Part shown: in pieces, positions 9,656 to 18,880 of the stretch
Layout of the letters: each line of letters begins with the position of its first letter
How positions within the stretch are numbered: the first letter of the stretch is position 1
Origin: an uncultured Prevotellaceae bacterium
Lineage (GTDB): Bacteria; Bacteroidota; Bacteroidia; Bacteroidales; Bacteroidaceae
Length of the DNA stretch: 42,884 nucleotides
Direction: 5' to 3'
NCBI GenBank assembly: GCA_902776935.1
Contig: CACYRS010000031.1
Span: 1 to 42,884, forward strand
The notes under the pieces: generated by a model
Database searches by the model: none
Seen by the model: only the letters and a program-made list of their open reading frames with translations
Told to the model about the DNA's origin: nothing
Position numbers and translations under genes: made by a program

Positions 9656-10045
9656 ATGGACATCAACAAACAGTGCAAAAGTTACATCCTTCAGACCGTC
9701 GTCATCTTCCTGGTGATGAACTTTCTGGTAAGAATCGTGGGGAAGGTGTGGGACTTAGACCTGTGGGCAGAGATGATTGTCAGTTCATTCTTCCTGCTGG
9801 TGACAGGTGTGGCAATAGCACTGATATGGCGCTGGGTGGCATCGAGCCACAAGGAGTCATTGCCGACATTCTTTACCGCTGTGTCGGGATTCAGACTGCT
9901 GCTCGCACTGGGAGTGATGTTCGGATGGTATCTCGCCGACAAGAACGATACGATGCTACAGTTCTTCATGGTATTCATGGCGTATTATGTGGTGTCGCTC
10001 GTTCACCATTCATTCTTCTTCGCAAGACTGTCTAACCGCTCTTAA
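9656..10045 (+). CDS. Small membrane protein of the ATP synthase operon, AtpI-like
   Basis: This 129-residue protein has four predicted membrane helices: around YILQTVVIFLVMNFLV, EMIVSSFFLLVTGVAIALIW, FRLLLALGVMFGWYL and FFMVFMAYYVVSLVHHSFFF. It lies between atpC and atpB, where Bacteroidales operons usually carry such a gene, and its size and four-helix topology fit AtpI-type proteins that help assemble the c ring. I cannot show clear sequence similarity to E. coli AtpI by eye, so the name is not assigned. I prefer ATG 9656 over the GTG at 9650. The gene lies 18 bases after atpC and 32 bases before atpB. Confidence 0.75.
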   Translation: MDINKQCKSYILQTVVIFLVMNFLVRIVGKVWDLDLWAEMIVSSFFLLVTGVAIALIWRWVASSHKESLPTFFTAVSGFRLLLALGVMFGWYLADKNDTMLQFFMVFMAYYVVSLVHHSFFFARLSNRS

Positions 10046-10077
10046 AAACTTTATCGAAGTTTGCTAATATATTGTAT

Positions 10078-11124
10078 ATGAAAGAATTAAAAACGATAAT
10101 CCTCCTGATGGTTGTAGCTTTGCTGCCAATGTCTGCCTGGGCCAATGAGGGTGGGGAAGGGAAGGAGCTCGATATCCCTGAGATAGTGCTGGAGCACCTT
10201 GCTGACTCTTACGAATGGCATATCGCCAGTTACCAGGGCAGTCATATCAGCATACCGCTGCCTATCATCGTACGTAGTGAGAATACCGGAGAGTGGCACT
10301 TCTGTACGGCACACAGTCTGCCGGAGCCCTTCTTCTTCAGTGAAGAGCATCACGGAAAGATTTATGAGCGCGTAGGTGGGGAAGAGGTTCGTCCGCTGGA
10401 TCTGAGCATCACCAAGAGTGTGCTTCAGATATGGATCGTGGTGGCCGTACTGATCATTATCTTCCTCAGCTGTGCACGCTGGTATAAGAAGCACGACGCA
10501 AAGAGCGAGGCCCCGAAGGGATTCGTGGGAGCGATGGAGATGATCGTGATGACAATACATGATGACCTCATCAAGTCGTCGATAGGTGAGAAGCATTACA
10601 AGCCGTATGCTCCTTATCTGCTCACTGTGTTCTTCTTCATACTCACATGTAACCTCATTGGACTGATTCCTGTGTTCCCTGGAGGCGCAAACGTGACTGG
10701 TAACATCAATATTACCTTCTTCCTGGCGATATGTACGATGCTTGCCATCAACCTCTTTGCCAACAAGGAGTACTGGAAGGAGATCTTCTGGCCAGAGGTG
10801 CCTCTGTTCCTGAAGGCTTATCCCGCTCCGGTAATGCCACTCATCGAACTGTTTGGAGTATTCACAAAGCCTTTCGCTCTGATGATCCGTCTTTTTGCAA
10901 ACATGATGGCTGGTCACGCTGTGATACTGTCATTTACGTGTGTGATCTTCCTCGGTTGGTCGATGGGTGTAGGATTCGGCTTAGGACTTAACGCTTTCAG
11001 TATCATCATGCTCCTCTTCATGAATGCACTGGAGCTGCTGGTGGCTTTCGTCCAGGCGTATGTCTTTACTATGCTTAGTGCGGTGTTTATAGGGCTTGCC
11101 CATAAGGAACACCACGCGGAGTAA
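10078..11124 (+). CDS. atpB: Fo ATP synthase subunit a
   Basis: The 348-residue subunit a is longer than the E. coli protein because of an N-terminal signal-like segment (KTIILLMVVALLPMSAWA) and a periplasmic region of about 90 residues, which is typical of Bacteroidetes. The channel region is clear: NLIGLIPVFPGGANVTGNINI and PFALMIRLFANMMAGHAVIL, with the essential Arg at about residue 271. ELLVAFVQAYVFTMLSAVFIGLA is the last helix pair. The subunit forms the two proton half-channels and works against the c ring. I chose ATG 10078; a TTG two codons upstream is unlikely. The next gene, atpE, begins 57 bases after the stop in an A-rich spacer. Confidence 0.95.
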   Translation: MKELKTIILLMVVALLPMSAWANEGGEGKELDIPEIVLEHLADSYEWHIASYQGSHISIPLPIIVRSENTGEWHFCTAHSLPEPFFFSEEHHGKIYERVGGEEVRPLDLSITKSVLQIWIVVAVLIIIFLSCARWYKKHDAKSEAPKGFVGAMEMIVMTIHDDLIKSSIGEKHYKPYAPYLLTVFFFILTCNLIGLIPVFPGGANVTGNINITFFLAICTMLAINLFANKEYWKEIFWPEVPLFLKAYPAPVMPLIELFGVFTKPFALMIRLFANMMAGHAVILSFTCVIFLGWSMGVGFGLGLNAFSIIMLLFMNALELLVAFVQAYVFTMLSAVFIGLAHKEHHAE

Positions 11125-11169
11125 ATTAAACAAAAAATATAAATAAAAAATACATTAATAACAACTTAA

Positions 11170-11421
<252 letters not shown>

Positions 11422-11463
11422 TATCCGTTTCGCAAATTAGTAATTAATAAAAACCTATAGCGA

Positions 11464-11979
11464 ATGGATTTCAGTAAACTGCCAGCAATCCTTACCCCTG
11501 ATCTGGGACTCTTGTTCTGGATGCTTCTGGCGTTTGCAGTTGTCTTCTTCGTGCTTGCAAAATACGGATTCCCTGCTATCGTAGGTATGGTGGAGGAACG
11601 TAATAAGTTCATCGAGGACAGTCTCAAGAAAGCCCATGAGGCCTCTGAGCGTCTGGAGAACATCAAGCAGGAAGGTGAGGCAATCCTTCAGGAGGCCCGT
11701 GACCGTCAGGCACAGATCCTCAAGGAGGCTGCAGAGACGCGCGATGCCATTGTTGAACAGGCTCAGCAGAAGGCACGTGAGGAGGGCGCCCGTCTCCTTG
11801 GTGATGCAAAACTCGCCATCGAACAGGAGAAGAGGGCAGCCATCGCCGATATCCGTCAGCAGGTCGCTGAGCTCTCTGTGGAGATTGCCTCAAAGGTGCT
11901 CCGTCAGAACCTCAAGGACGACAAGGCGCAGATGGATCTGATTGACCGTATGCTGGATGAGGTTTCTACTGACAATTAA
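11464..11979 (+). CDS. atpF: Fo ATP synthase subunit b
   Basis: The 171-residue peripheral-stalk subunit has one N-terminal membrane helix (LLFWMLLAFAVVFFVLAKYGFP). A long charged coiled coil follows (from about residue 45 to the end), rich in Glu, Arg, Gln and Ala (EARDRQAQILKEAAETRDAI). It dimerises and connects subunit a to delta and alpha. Length and layout are normal for the family. The atpH start lies 10 bases after its stop. Confidence 0.93.
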   Translation: MDFSKLPAILTPDLGLLFWMLLAFAVVFFVLAKYGFPAIVGMVEERNKFIEDSLKKAHEASERLENIKQEGEAILQEARDRQAQILKEAAETRDAIVEQAQQKAREEGARLLGDAKLAIEQEKRAAIADIRQQVAELSVEIASKVLRQNLKDDKAQMDLIDRMLDEVSTDN

Positions 11980-11989
11980 GCGATAACGT

Positions 11990-12526
11990 ATGGATATAGG
12001 AGTCATATCGGTAAGATACGCCCGGGCGCTTTTGAAGAGTGCTACAGACGCGAAAATCGAAGATGCTGTATACTCCGAGATGCAACAGCTCGCCAAGAGC
12101 TACATCGAGGTGCCACAGCTGCGGTTTACGATAGACAATCCGATGCTCTCGAAGGACAAGAAAGAGACTCTTCTCACTACTGCTGTGGGAACGAAGCCTT
12201 CTGAATTGACCAAGGCCTTTATCCAGCTGGTGCTGAAGGAAGACCGTGAGAACGTGATGCAGTTCATCGCCAATTCGTACGTCACGCTTTACCGCCAACA
12301 GAAGAATGTCATCCGTGGACGTCTCATCACCGCTGCAGCTGTATCTACTGCCACAGAGCAGAAGATGCGTCAGATGGTGGAGAGTAAGACTAATGGAACG
12401 GTGGAGTTCGAGACCGAGGTAAACCCCGATATCATCGGAGGATTCATACTCGAGTACGACACCTATCGCATGGATGCGAGTGTCAAGACAAAGCTCAATT
12501 CCATCCTAACGACCTTGAAAAAGTAA
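11990..12526 (+). CDS. atpH: F1 ATP synthase subunit delta
   Basis: The 178-residue product matches OSCP/delta in size and ends: an N-terminal ISVRYARALLKSATD helix and a C-terminal VNPDIIGGFILEYDTYRMDASVKTKLN segment, the best conserved delta signature. The protein sits on top of F1 and ties it to the b dimer. A 27-base purine-rich spacer of repeated A/G tracts separates it from atpA. Confidence 0.93.
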   Translation: MDIGVISVRYARALLKSATDAKIEDAVYSEMQQLAKSYIEVPQLRFTIDNPMLSKDKKETLLTTAVGTKPSELTKAFIQLVLKEDRENVMQFIANSYVTLYRQQKNVIRGRLITAAAVSTATEQKMRQMVESKTNGTVEFETEVNPDIIGGFILEYDTYRMDASVKTKLNSILTTLKK

Positions 12527-12553
12527 AAAGGTAAAAAAGTAAAAGATAAAAAA

Positions 12554-14140
12554 ATGTCAGATAAGATTAAACCAAGCGAAGTATCCCAGGTACTGCTCGA
12601 CCAGCTCAAGGGTATCTCCAATGCCGAGAAGTTCGACGAGGTAGGTACTGTGCTGACCGTCAGCGATGGTGTGGCCCGTATCTACGGACTGCGCAATGCC
12701 GAGGCCAACGAGCTGCTGGAGTTTGAGAACGGGACGATGGCTATCGTGATGAACCTTGAGGAGGACAACGTAGGTTGTGTGCTTCTGGGTACCACTTCAG
12801 GCATCAAGGAAGGCATGGTTGTTAAGCGTACGAAGCGTATTGCTTCTATCCTCGTGAACGACAACATGCTGGGTCGCGTTATCAACCCACTGGGACAAGC
12901 TATCGACGGTAAGGGAGATATCGACCTCAGCGGTGCCTTTGAGATGCCGTTGGATCGTAAGGCTCCTGGTGTGATTTACCGTCAGCCCGTGAAGGAGCCG
13001 CTGCAGACAGGTCTGAAGGCCATCGACTCGATGATACCTATCGGACGTGGACAGCGTGAGCTCATCATTGGTGACCGTCAGACGGGTAAGACCGCCATTG
13101 CCGTTGATACTATCATCAACCAGAAGAGTTTCTATGAGGCAGGAAAGCCTGTCTATTGTATCTATGTAGCCATCGGCCAGAAGGCTTCTACCGTTGCTGC
13201 CCTCGTGTCTACACTTCAGGAGCACGGCGCAATGCCTTATACCATCGTGGTAGCTGCTACCGCTGCTGATCCTGCTGCTATGCAGTATTATGCTCCGTTC
13301 GCAGGTGCTGCCATCGGTGAGTATTTCCGCGATCGTGGTCTGCCAGCACTCGTAGTATATGATGACCTCTCTAAGCAGGCTGTGGCCTATCGTGAGGTAT
13401 CACTGATCCTGCGTCGTCCTTCCGGACGTGAGGCATATCCTGGTGATGTGTTCTATCTACACTCTCGTCTTCTGGAGCGTGCAGCTAAGATGAATGAGCA
13501 GCAGGAGGTGGCTGAGCAGATGAACGACCTGCCAGAGTGTATGAAGGGTCATGTGAAGGGTGGTGGCTCACTCACCGCTCTCCCTATCATCGAGACTCAG
13601 GCTGGTGACGTGTCAGCATACATTCCTACTAACGTGATCTCCATCACCGATGGTCAGATCTTCCTTGAGTCAGACCTCTTCAACCAAGGCTTCCGTCCTG
13701 CCATCAACGTAGGTATCTCGGTATCTCGTGTGGGTGGTTCGGCACAGATCAAGTCAATGAAGAAGGTGGCTGGTACACTGAAGATTGACCAGGCACAGTA
13801 TCGTGAGCTCGAGGCATTCTCGAAGTTCTCTTCAGATATGGATGCTGTGACAGCGATGACACTGGATCGCGGACGTAAGAACAATCAGCTGCTTATCCAG
13901 CCTCAGTACAGCCCAATGCCTGTAGGAGAGCAGATTGCAATCCTCTATTGCGGCGTGCACGGACTGATGCGCGAGGTGCCTATCCCAAAGGTTCGTGAGT
14001 GCCAGAATGCCTTCCTTGACAAGCTGCGCTCTTCTAATCCTGAGGTGATAGAGACTCTCGCCAGCGGAAAGATTGACGATGCTACGACAGCAAAGATCGA
14101 GGCTGTGATGGCCGACATCGCAGGAACCTATAAAAGCTGA
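12554..14140 (+). CDS. atpA: F1 ATP synthase subunit alpha
   Basis: The 528-residue alpha subunit has the non-catalytic nucleotide site with Walker A GDRQTGKT at about residues 173-180, the [31 protein letters not shown] region, and the arginine-finger segment [15 protein letters not shown]. The N terminus starts with [17 protein letters not shown], as expected for the delta-binding tail. Length is close to the family norm, with slight extension. atpG starts 6 bases after the stop, so coupled translation is likely. Confidence 0.97.
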   Translation: MSDKIKPSEVSQVLLDQLKGISNAEKFDEVGTVLTVSDGVARIYGLRNAEANELLEFENGTMAIVMNLEEDNVGCVLLGTTSGIKEGMVVKRTKRIASILVNDNMLGRVINPLGQAIDGKGDIDLSGAFEMPLDRKAPGVIYRQPVKEPLQTGLKAIDSMIPIGRGQRELIIGDRQTGKTAIAVDTIINQKSFYEAGKPVYCIYVAIGQKASTVAALVSTLQEHGAMPYTIVVAATAADPAAMQYYAPFAGAAIGEYFRDRGLPALVVYDDLSKQAVAYREVSLILRRPSGREAYPGDVFYLHSRLLERAAKMNEQQEVAEQMNDLPECMKGHVKGGGSLTALPIIETQAGDVSAYIPTNVISITDGQIFLESDLFNQGFRPAINVGISVSRVGGSAQIKSMKKVAGTLKIDQAQYRELEAFSKFSSDMDAVTAMTLDRGRKNNQLLIQPQYSPMPVGEQIAILYCGVHGLMREVPIPKVRECQNAFLDKLRSSNPEVIETLASGKIDDATTAKIEAVMADIAGTYKS

Positions 14141-14146
14141 TAGCCT

Positions 14147-15118
14147 ATGCCTAGCCTGAAAGAAATTAAAGGCCGCATAGCCTCAGTCAATTCCACGCGT
14201 AAGATCACGTCGGCTATGAAGATGGTGGCCTCCAGCAAGCTGCATCACGCACAGGTGGCAATACAGAATATGCTGCCTTACGAGACGATGCTGGAGCACA
14301 TCCTCAAGTCGTTTCTCGCAGCAGAAGTAGAGGCTCAGACGATATTTGACCAGGAGCGCCCTGTAAAAAGGGCTGCTCTCGTGGTCTTCACATCCAATTC
14401 CTCACTCTGCGGAGGATTCAATGCCAATACCATCAGGATGATGAATCAGGCAGTTGATGAATACGCAAAGGAGATAGGACGTGAGAATGTCGAGATTTAT
14501 CCGATAGGCAGAAAAGTGTATGAGAAAGCGAAGAAGATGGGACTGAACGTACAAGGTGAATTCTCTGCTCTTGCTGACAAGCCCAACGTCCAGGACTGTA
14601 TTAATATCGCTATGGAACTTGGTACGAAATTCCTTGAGGGTGAGATAGATAAGGTTGAACTGATCTATCATCACTTTAAGAGTGCGGGTTCACAGGTTCT
14701 TACCCGAAAGACCTTCCTGCCTATAGATATTGAGTCGGAGCTGAAGGCCGATCATGAGCGTGATCTTACGAGCGTTATCGCTACGAAGGAGTCGCAGGAG
14801 TATCTAAAGAAGAGAGGTGAGCGTGAGACAGAGAAGAAGATGGACGATGTGAAGCCACTCAACGATAACTTCATCGTGGAGCCGGATATGGATACTGTGC
14901 TCTCACAGCTTATTCCAAAGTTCGCACATCTGATGCTTTATACCGCTCTGCTCGACTCCAATGCCTCTGAGCATGCTGCACGAATGGTGGCTATGCAGAC
15001 GGCTACGGATAATGCCGATGAGTTGCTGCGTGAACTGAACCTTCAGTACAACAAGAGTCGCCAGCAGGCTATTACTAATGAGCTGCTCGATATGGTTGGA
15101 GGCTCAGTGAATAATTAA
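14147..15118 (+). CDS. atpG: F1 ATP synthase subunit gamma
   Basis: The 323-residue rotor subunit shows the usual ends: PSLKEIKGRIASVNSTRKITSAMKMVASSKL at the N-terminal helix and MVAMQTATDNADELLRELNLQYNKSRQQAITNELLDMVGG at the C-terminal helix. It is about 35 residues longer than the E. coli protein. The extra length is a charged insertion around residues 200-245 (HERDLTSVIATKESQEYLKK and what follows), a feature I associate with Bacteroidetes gamma subunits. It is the last ATP synthase gene of the operon, but the next gene begins only 12 bases later. Confidence 0.95.
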   Translation: MPSLKEIKGRIASVNSTRKITSAMKMVASSKLHHAQVAIQNMLPYETMLEHILKSFLAAEVEAQTIFDQERPVKRAALVVFTSNSSLCGGFNANTIRMMNQAVDEYAKEIGRENVEIYPIGRKVYEKAKKMGLNVQGEFSALADKPNVQDCINIAMELGTKFLEGEIDKVELIYHHFKSAGSQVLTRKTFLPIDIESELKADHERDLTSVIATKESQEYLKKRGERETEKKMDDVKPLNDNFIVEPDMDTVLSQLIPKFAHLMLYTALLDSNASEHAARMVAMQTATDNADELLRELNLQYNKSRQQAITNELLDMVGGSVNN

Positions 15119-15130
15119 TAGTGAAAAGTT

Positions 15131-16003
15131 ATGAAACTAACAGGAAGAAGAGAAAGTAGTAATGTTGAGGACCGTCGCGGTATGAGCGGTGGAGCTAAAG
15201 CGGGTATCGGAGGTATTGGTGCTATCATCGTAGCAGCATTGTTTGCCTGGATGAGTGGAGGTGATCCTCTCTCAGCTGGTCTTCAGGCTGCACAGCAGCA
15301 GATGTCGGCAAGGACAGAAACTGTTGATGAGCAGAACTTCACAGAAGAGGAACAGCAGCTGGCAACAGAGTGTAAGCAGATCCTCGCATCTACGGAGGAT
15401 GTGTGGAGTAAGGTGTTCCAGGAGATGGGACGTACCTATGAGCCTCCTACACTTGTGCTCTTCACTAATCAGGTGAACTCTGCATGCGGAAGCGCTTCCG
15501 CTGCCGTGGGACCTTTCTACTGTTCTGGTGACCAGAAACTTTATATAGACCTCTCATTCTTTACTCAGATGAAACGACAGCTGGGTGTTGAGGGTAACAC
15601 ATTTGCTTATGCTTATGTTATCGCCCATGAGATAGGTCACCATGTGGAGTATTCTCTTGGCATCTTGGGCAAGGCTCATCAGGCCATGAGTCAGACAGAT
15701 AAGGTAAGTGCCAATCAGATCAGTGTGCGCCTGGAGCTTCTCGCTGACTACTATGCTGGAGTATGGGCTCACTACGAGGATGCCATGAACCACTCTATGG
15801 AGTATGGTGACCTTGAGAAGGGTCTTGAACTCGCAAAGGCCATCGGTGATGACTGGCTGCAGAAGAAGGCACAGGGTAGGGCTACTCCGGAGTCGTTCAC
15901 TCACGGCACTTCTGAGCAGCGTAAACGCTGGTTGCGCAGAGGCTTCGAGACTGGCGATATGCAGACATCTACCTTCAGTATTCAGAACTACAATGATCTT
16001 TAA
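15131..16003 (+). CDS. Neutral zinc metallopeptidase, YpfJ family
   Basis: The 290-residue protein has the layout of the YpfJ/KPN_02809 putative zinc metallopeptidase family: a short cytoplasmic N terminus with [14 protein letters not shown], one membrane helix ([16 protein letters not shown]), then a periplasmic domain with the metal motif HEIGHH at residues 166-171, a downstream [15 protein letters not shown] segment that supplies the third ligand region, and a C-terminal [18 protein letters not shown]. The substrate of the family is not known. It is placed between atpG (12 bases) and pfkA (10 bases) with no terminator, so it probably shares the ATP synthase transcript. Confidence 0.88.
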   Translation: MKLTGRRESSNVEDRRGMSGGAKAGIGGIGAIIVAALFAWMSGGDPLSAGLQAAQQQMSARTETVDEQNFTEEEQQLATECKQILASTEDVWSKVFQEMGRTYEPPTLVLFTNQVNSACGSASAAVGPFYCSGDQKLYIDLSFFTQMKRQLGVEGNTFAYAYVIAHEIGHHVEYSLGILGKAHQAMSQTDKVSANQISVRLELLADYYAGVWAHYEDAMNHSMEYGDLEKGLELAKAIGDDWLQKKAQGRATPESFTHGTSEQRKRWLRRGFETGDMQTSTFSIQNYNDL

Positions 16004-16013
16004 TGTTAATAAT

Positions 16014-16991
16014 ATGCCTAAAATTAAGACCATAGGTATTCTTACATCAGGAGGTGACTCTCCTGGCATGAATGCAGCCATACGCGCTGTTACTCGTTCT
16101 GGAATCTATAATGGATTCAACATCAAGGGTATTTACAGAGGCTATGACGGACTCATTAAGGGAGAGGTGAAGCCCTTTACCACAGAGAATGTAAGTGGTA
16201 TCATCACTCGTGGAGGTACTATTCTGAAGACCGCCCGTAGCAAGGAGTTTATGACTCCTGAGGGTATGCAGAAGGCTTATGACACATGTGTGAAAGAAGA
16301 GATCGACGCACTCGTGGTAATTGGTGGTAATGGTTCTCTGACAGGAGCTTGGAACTTCGGTGTGGAGTTTGACTTCCCCGTTATCGGACTTCCAGGCACT
16401 ATCGACAACGACCTCTATGGTACTGACTCTACCATCGGCTATGACACCACGATGAATACTATCATGGAGTGTGTGGACCGTATCCGCGATACAGCCAACT
16501 CACACGAGCGTATCTTCTTTGTAGAGGTGATGGGACGTGACGCCGGCTTCCTGGCCCAGAACTGTGCCATTGCATGTGGTGCAGAGGCAGCTATCGTTCC
16601 TGAAGAGACAACTGACGTAGACCAGTTGGCTGCTTTCATGGGACGTGGTATTCGTAAGTCGAAGAAGTCATGTATCGTCATCGTGTCGGAGAGTCCTAAG
16701 TGCGGTGCTCTTTACTATGCTGATCGAGTAAAGAAGGAATTCCCTGGGTTTGATGTACGTGTGTCTATCCTTGGTCACCTGCAGCGTGGAGGTACTCCAT
16801 CGGCACGTGACAGGATTCTTGCTTCCATCACGGGTGTGGGAGCCATCGAGGCCATCATGCAGGGACAGCGTAATGTCATGATAGGTGTGCGCAACAACGA
16901 TGTGGTATATGTGCCATTCTCAGAGTGTATACGTACTGACAAGCGTTTCGACAAGCGTCTTATCACGGTTCTCGACGAGCTAAGCATCTAG
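16014..16991 (+). CDS. pfkA: 6-phosphofructokinase
   Basis: This 325-residue enzyme phosphorylates fructose 6-phosphate in glycolysis. Seen motifs are [19 protein letters not shown], the catalytic [30 protein letters not shown] and [18 protein letters not shown]. At the phosphate-donor site it reads IGGNGSLTG with Asn106 where E. coli PfkA has Asp103; the following Gly, which marks ATP-dependent rather than pyrophosphate-dependent enzymes, is kept. I chose ATG 16014 ([14 protein letters not shown]); an in-frame ATG at 15993 overlaps the preceding gene and is less likely. The gene ends one base from the convergent rlmH stop codon. Its position at the end of the atp operon suggests co-regulation of two ATP-yielding routes. 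Confidence 0.93.
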   Translation: MPKIKTIGILTSGGDSPGMNAAIRAVTRSGIYNGFNIKGIYRGYDGLIKGEVKPFTTENVSGIITRGGTILKTARSKEFMTPEGMQKAYDTCVKEEIDALVVIGGNGSLTGAWNFGVEFDFPVIGLPGTIDNDLYGTDSTIGYDTTMNTIMECVDRIRDTANSHERIFFVEVMGRDAGFLAQNCAIACGAEAAIVPEETTDVDQLAAFMGRGIRKSKKSCIVIVSESPKCGALYYADRVKKEFPGFDVRVSILGHLQRGGTPSARDRILASITGVGAIEAIMQGQRNVMIGVRNNDVVYVPFSECIRTDKRFDKRLITVLDELSI

Positions 16992-16992
16992 G

Positions 16993-17463
16993 CTACTCAT
17001 GGTGATAAGGTTCACCCTTGATGATGGTACATGCGCGGTAGAGTTGTTCGGTGAAAATCAGTCTAACCATCTGATGTGAGAACGTCATCTTTGAGAGCGA
17101 GATTTTCTCGTTGGCACGTGAGTAGACAGCATCTGAGAATCCGTAAGGACCTCCGATGACAAAGACCAGACGACGTGAAGTCTGCTGTTTCTGTTGAAGC
17201 CATCGTGCATATTCGATGCTACGGAATTCTTTTCCGTGTTCATCAAGGAGAACTACTGTGTCTGAGGGTTGTATCTGACGAAGGATCAGATCGCCCTCAG
17301 ATAGTTTTTGCTGCTCCTCGCTTAGGTTCTTAGTGTTTCTGAGTTCAGGGATGGTAACTATCTCAAGGGGCATATAATGGCTGATACGCTCAGCATAGTC
17401 ATTGATGCCTGCAACAAAATGCTTGTTTACTGTCTTTCCGACGAGTATTAAGATTGTCTTCAT
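16993..17463 (-). CDS. rlmH: 23S rRNA pseudouridine-1915 N3-methyltransferase
   Basis: The 156-residue protein is a full-length RlmH, a SPOUT-class methyltransferase that acts on the 70S ribosome at helix 69 using S-adenosylmethionine. The knot region VFVIGGPYGFSDAVY and the C-terminal ISLSKMTFSHQMVRLIFTEQLYRACTIIKGEPYHHE are diagnostic. It lies 19 bases downstream of the GH25 lysozyme gene on the same strand, so both are probably transcribed from the promoter at 18817-18848. It converges on pfkA, with a single base between the two stop codons. Confidence 0.95.
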   Translation of the reverse strand: MKTILILVGKTVNKHFVAGINDYAERISHYMPLEIVTIPELRNTKNLSEEQQKLSEGDLILRQIQPSDTVVLLDEHGKEFRSIEYARWLQQKQQTSRRLVFVIGGPYGFSDAVYSRANEKISLSKMTFSHQMVRLIFTEQLYRACTIIKGEPYHHE

Positions 17464-17482
17464 GTCAATGGGTCTTAAGTGA

Positions 17483-18805
17483 TTACTTTATGCATTCCTT
17501 AGAGAGGAACTCATCAAACTGTGTCTGGTAGCCATTAAATACATTTATGTCCACCTCGCCGGTGATGCCGTTAACACGTCCGTCGGGAGATAGCTGCCAA
17601 ACTACAAGTTTTACGTCAGGCTTATACTCACCATAACGAGCAATCCATATATTGTAGTCGCGTTTGATATCGGGAGCATCTGGCAGGTATTTGTTCACGA
17701 ATCGCTGGTTCACATATAGTATAGGCTTTACACCACAGCGGCGCTCTACTGCGTTTAGCCATGTGCGGATATGACTCCACATCGTCTGAGAACCGCCCAT
17801 GCCGGATATCTGACCGTCTGAAGGTTCGATATCCAATACTGGAGGAAGGTCTCCTGTACGAAAGAGTGTGCTGTTGATGAAATACTGCGCCTGATCTGCA
17901 CCACTGCATTTCGTTGAGAAGAAATGATAGGCTCCGATGGGGATGCCGTGTTTACGTGCCGCAGCATAATCGTAGGCGTAATATGGATTTCTGATGGTGA
18001 TTCCTTGTGTAGACTTTATAAAGATAAACGATACGGGATAGTCCACTTCGCCGGATATCTTCTTCTTGCTCTTCGAACCAAGGTGACGTATGCGGAGCTT
18101 TTCCCAGAAGATAGGAAATTTCTTACGGCCATGACCATGCTGATAGCGGGATATATCGATGCCATAGATACGCTCAGAGGTGTAATTCATACGTTCACCT
18201 TTGAAGACGCCCTCCTGCCAATGACCGGTTTTCAAGACTGTTACAACTTCGTTTTCCAGAAGTTGAAGTCCGAAACCCTGTCGCTGGTCTTTTTCCCAGT
18301 GTCCCTCGAAGTAATGTCCTGTAGTAGCTATATATGCTCCATGACCTTCGGCCTTGGCATCTGTGATAACGCCAGTGCGACCATTTGTGAAGGCTCCGAT
18401 GTATGTTCCTGTGGAGTCTATACGTATACCACTGGTGAGTGTATCGTTATCCCAATGTCCGATGGTGATTCGTCCTAAAGAGTCGCGTGTGATGGCAGTG
18501 CCCTCACGCTTCTTGCCTTTCCATCGTCCGATGTTTGTGATGGCAATGGTGTCTATTGTCTCGTTATGTCGTTTTCCGTTGGAGAAGGCTGCAACCATCT
18601 CGTAGCCCTCATCCGCCACATTATGGCGTTCGAGGTAATAGTCGAACTCCGATATCTTATCACGCTCCATCTGTTTATACAACGAGTCGAGAGCGAGGAC
18701 TTTTGATATGTTGCCTATGCCGGAGTCGATGATTTCCGGCTCTGGAGCCTTGTTGTTGCAGGAGCAGAGTAATAAGATTAGTGATATATAAGATATACTT
18801 TTCAT
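17483..18805 (-). CDS. MORN-repeat GH25 lysozyme, lipoprotein
   Basis: The 440-residue product starts with MKSISYISLILLLCSC, a lipoprotein signal with the modified Cys at residue 16. Between residues about 90 and 210 there are about five MORN-like units (IGRWKGKKREG, IGHWDND, YIGAFTNGRTG, YFEGHWEKDQRQGFG, TGHWQEGVFKGE). The C-terminal half is a glycosyl hydrolase family 25 muramidase with GIDISRYQ (Asp217) and the catalytic pair in LDIEP (Asp325, Glu327), so it should cleave the N-acetylmuramic acid bond of peptidoglycan. ATG 18847 would place the start upstream of the promoter, so I chose 18805. rlmH follows 19 bases later. Whether the enzyme remodels its own wall or attacks other cells cannot be told. 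Confidence 0.85.
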   Translation of the reverse strand: MKSISYISLILLLCSCNNKAPEPEIIDSGIGNISKVLALDSLYKQMERDKISEFDYYLERHNVADEGYEMVAAFSNGKRHNETIDTIAITNIGRWKGKKREGTAITRDSLGRITIGHWDNDTLTSGIRIDSTGTYIGAFTNGRTGVITDAKAEGHGAYIATTGHYFEGHWEKDQRQGFGLQLLENEVVTVLKTGHWQEGVFKGERMNYTSERIYGIDISRYQHGHGRKKFPIFWEKLRIRHLGSKSKKKISGEVDYPVSFIFIKSTQGITIRNPYYAYDYAAARKHGIPIGAYHFFSTKCSGADQAQYFINSTLFRTGDLPPVLDIEPSDGQISGMGGSQTMWSHIRTWLNAVERRCGVKPILYVNQRFVNKYLPDAPDIKRDYNIWIARYGEYKPDVKLVVWQLSPDGRVNGITGEVDINVFNGYQTQFDEFLSKECIK

Positions 18806-18816
18806 TTTTTCGAGTG

Positions 18817-18848
18817 CAAAATTACTCAAAAAAACCGAAAGTTCCAAA
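18817..18848 (-). promoter_or_regulatory. Promoter of the GH25-rlmH unit (TTTG-N20-TAATTTTG)
   Basis: On the minus strand, TTTG (complement of 18845-18848) and TAATTTTG (complement of 18817-18824) are separated by exactly 20 bases, a full match to the Bacteroides consensus. It is interleaved with the divergent promoter at 18858-18865. Confidence 0.75.
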
Positions 18849-18857
18849 TATTTATAT

Positions 18858-18865
18858 TATATTTG
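18858..18865 (+). promoter_or_regulatory. -7 promoter element of the thioredoxin-like gene (TATATTTG)
   Basis: TATATTTG fits TAnnTTTG. No TTTG is present at the -33 position, so it may need an activator or be weak. The -7 element lies ten bases from the -33 box of the divergent GH25 promoter. Confidence 0.5.
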
Positions 18866-18880
18866 CACCATAAAACATAA

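Noticed and set aside
10087-10917. 276-codon minus-strand frame opposite atpB
   Set aside because: Shadow of a conserved gene; no motif, signal or promoter.
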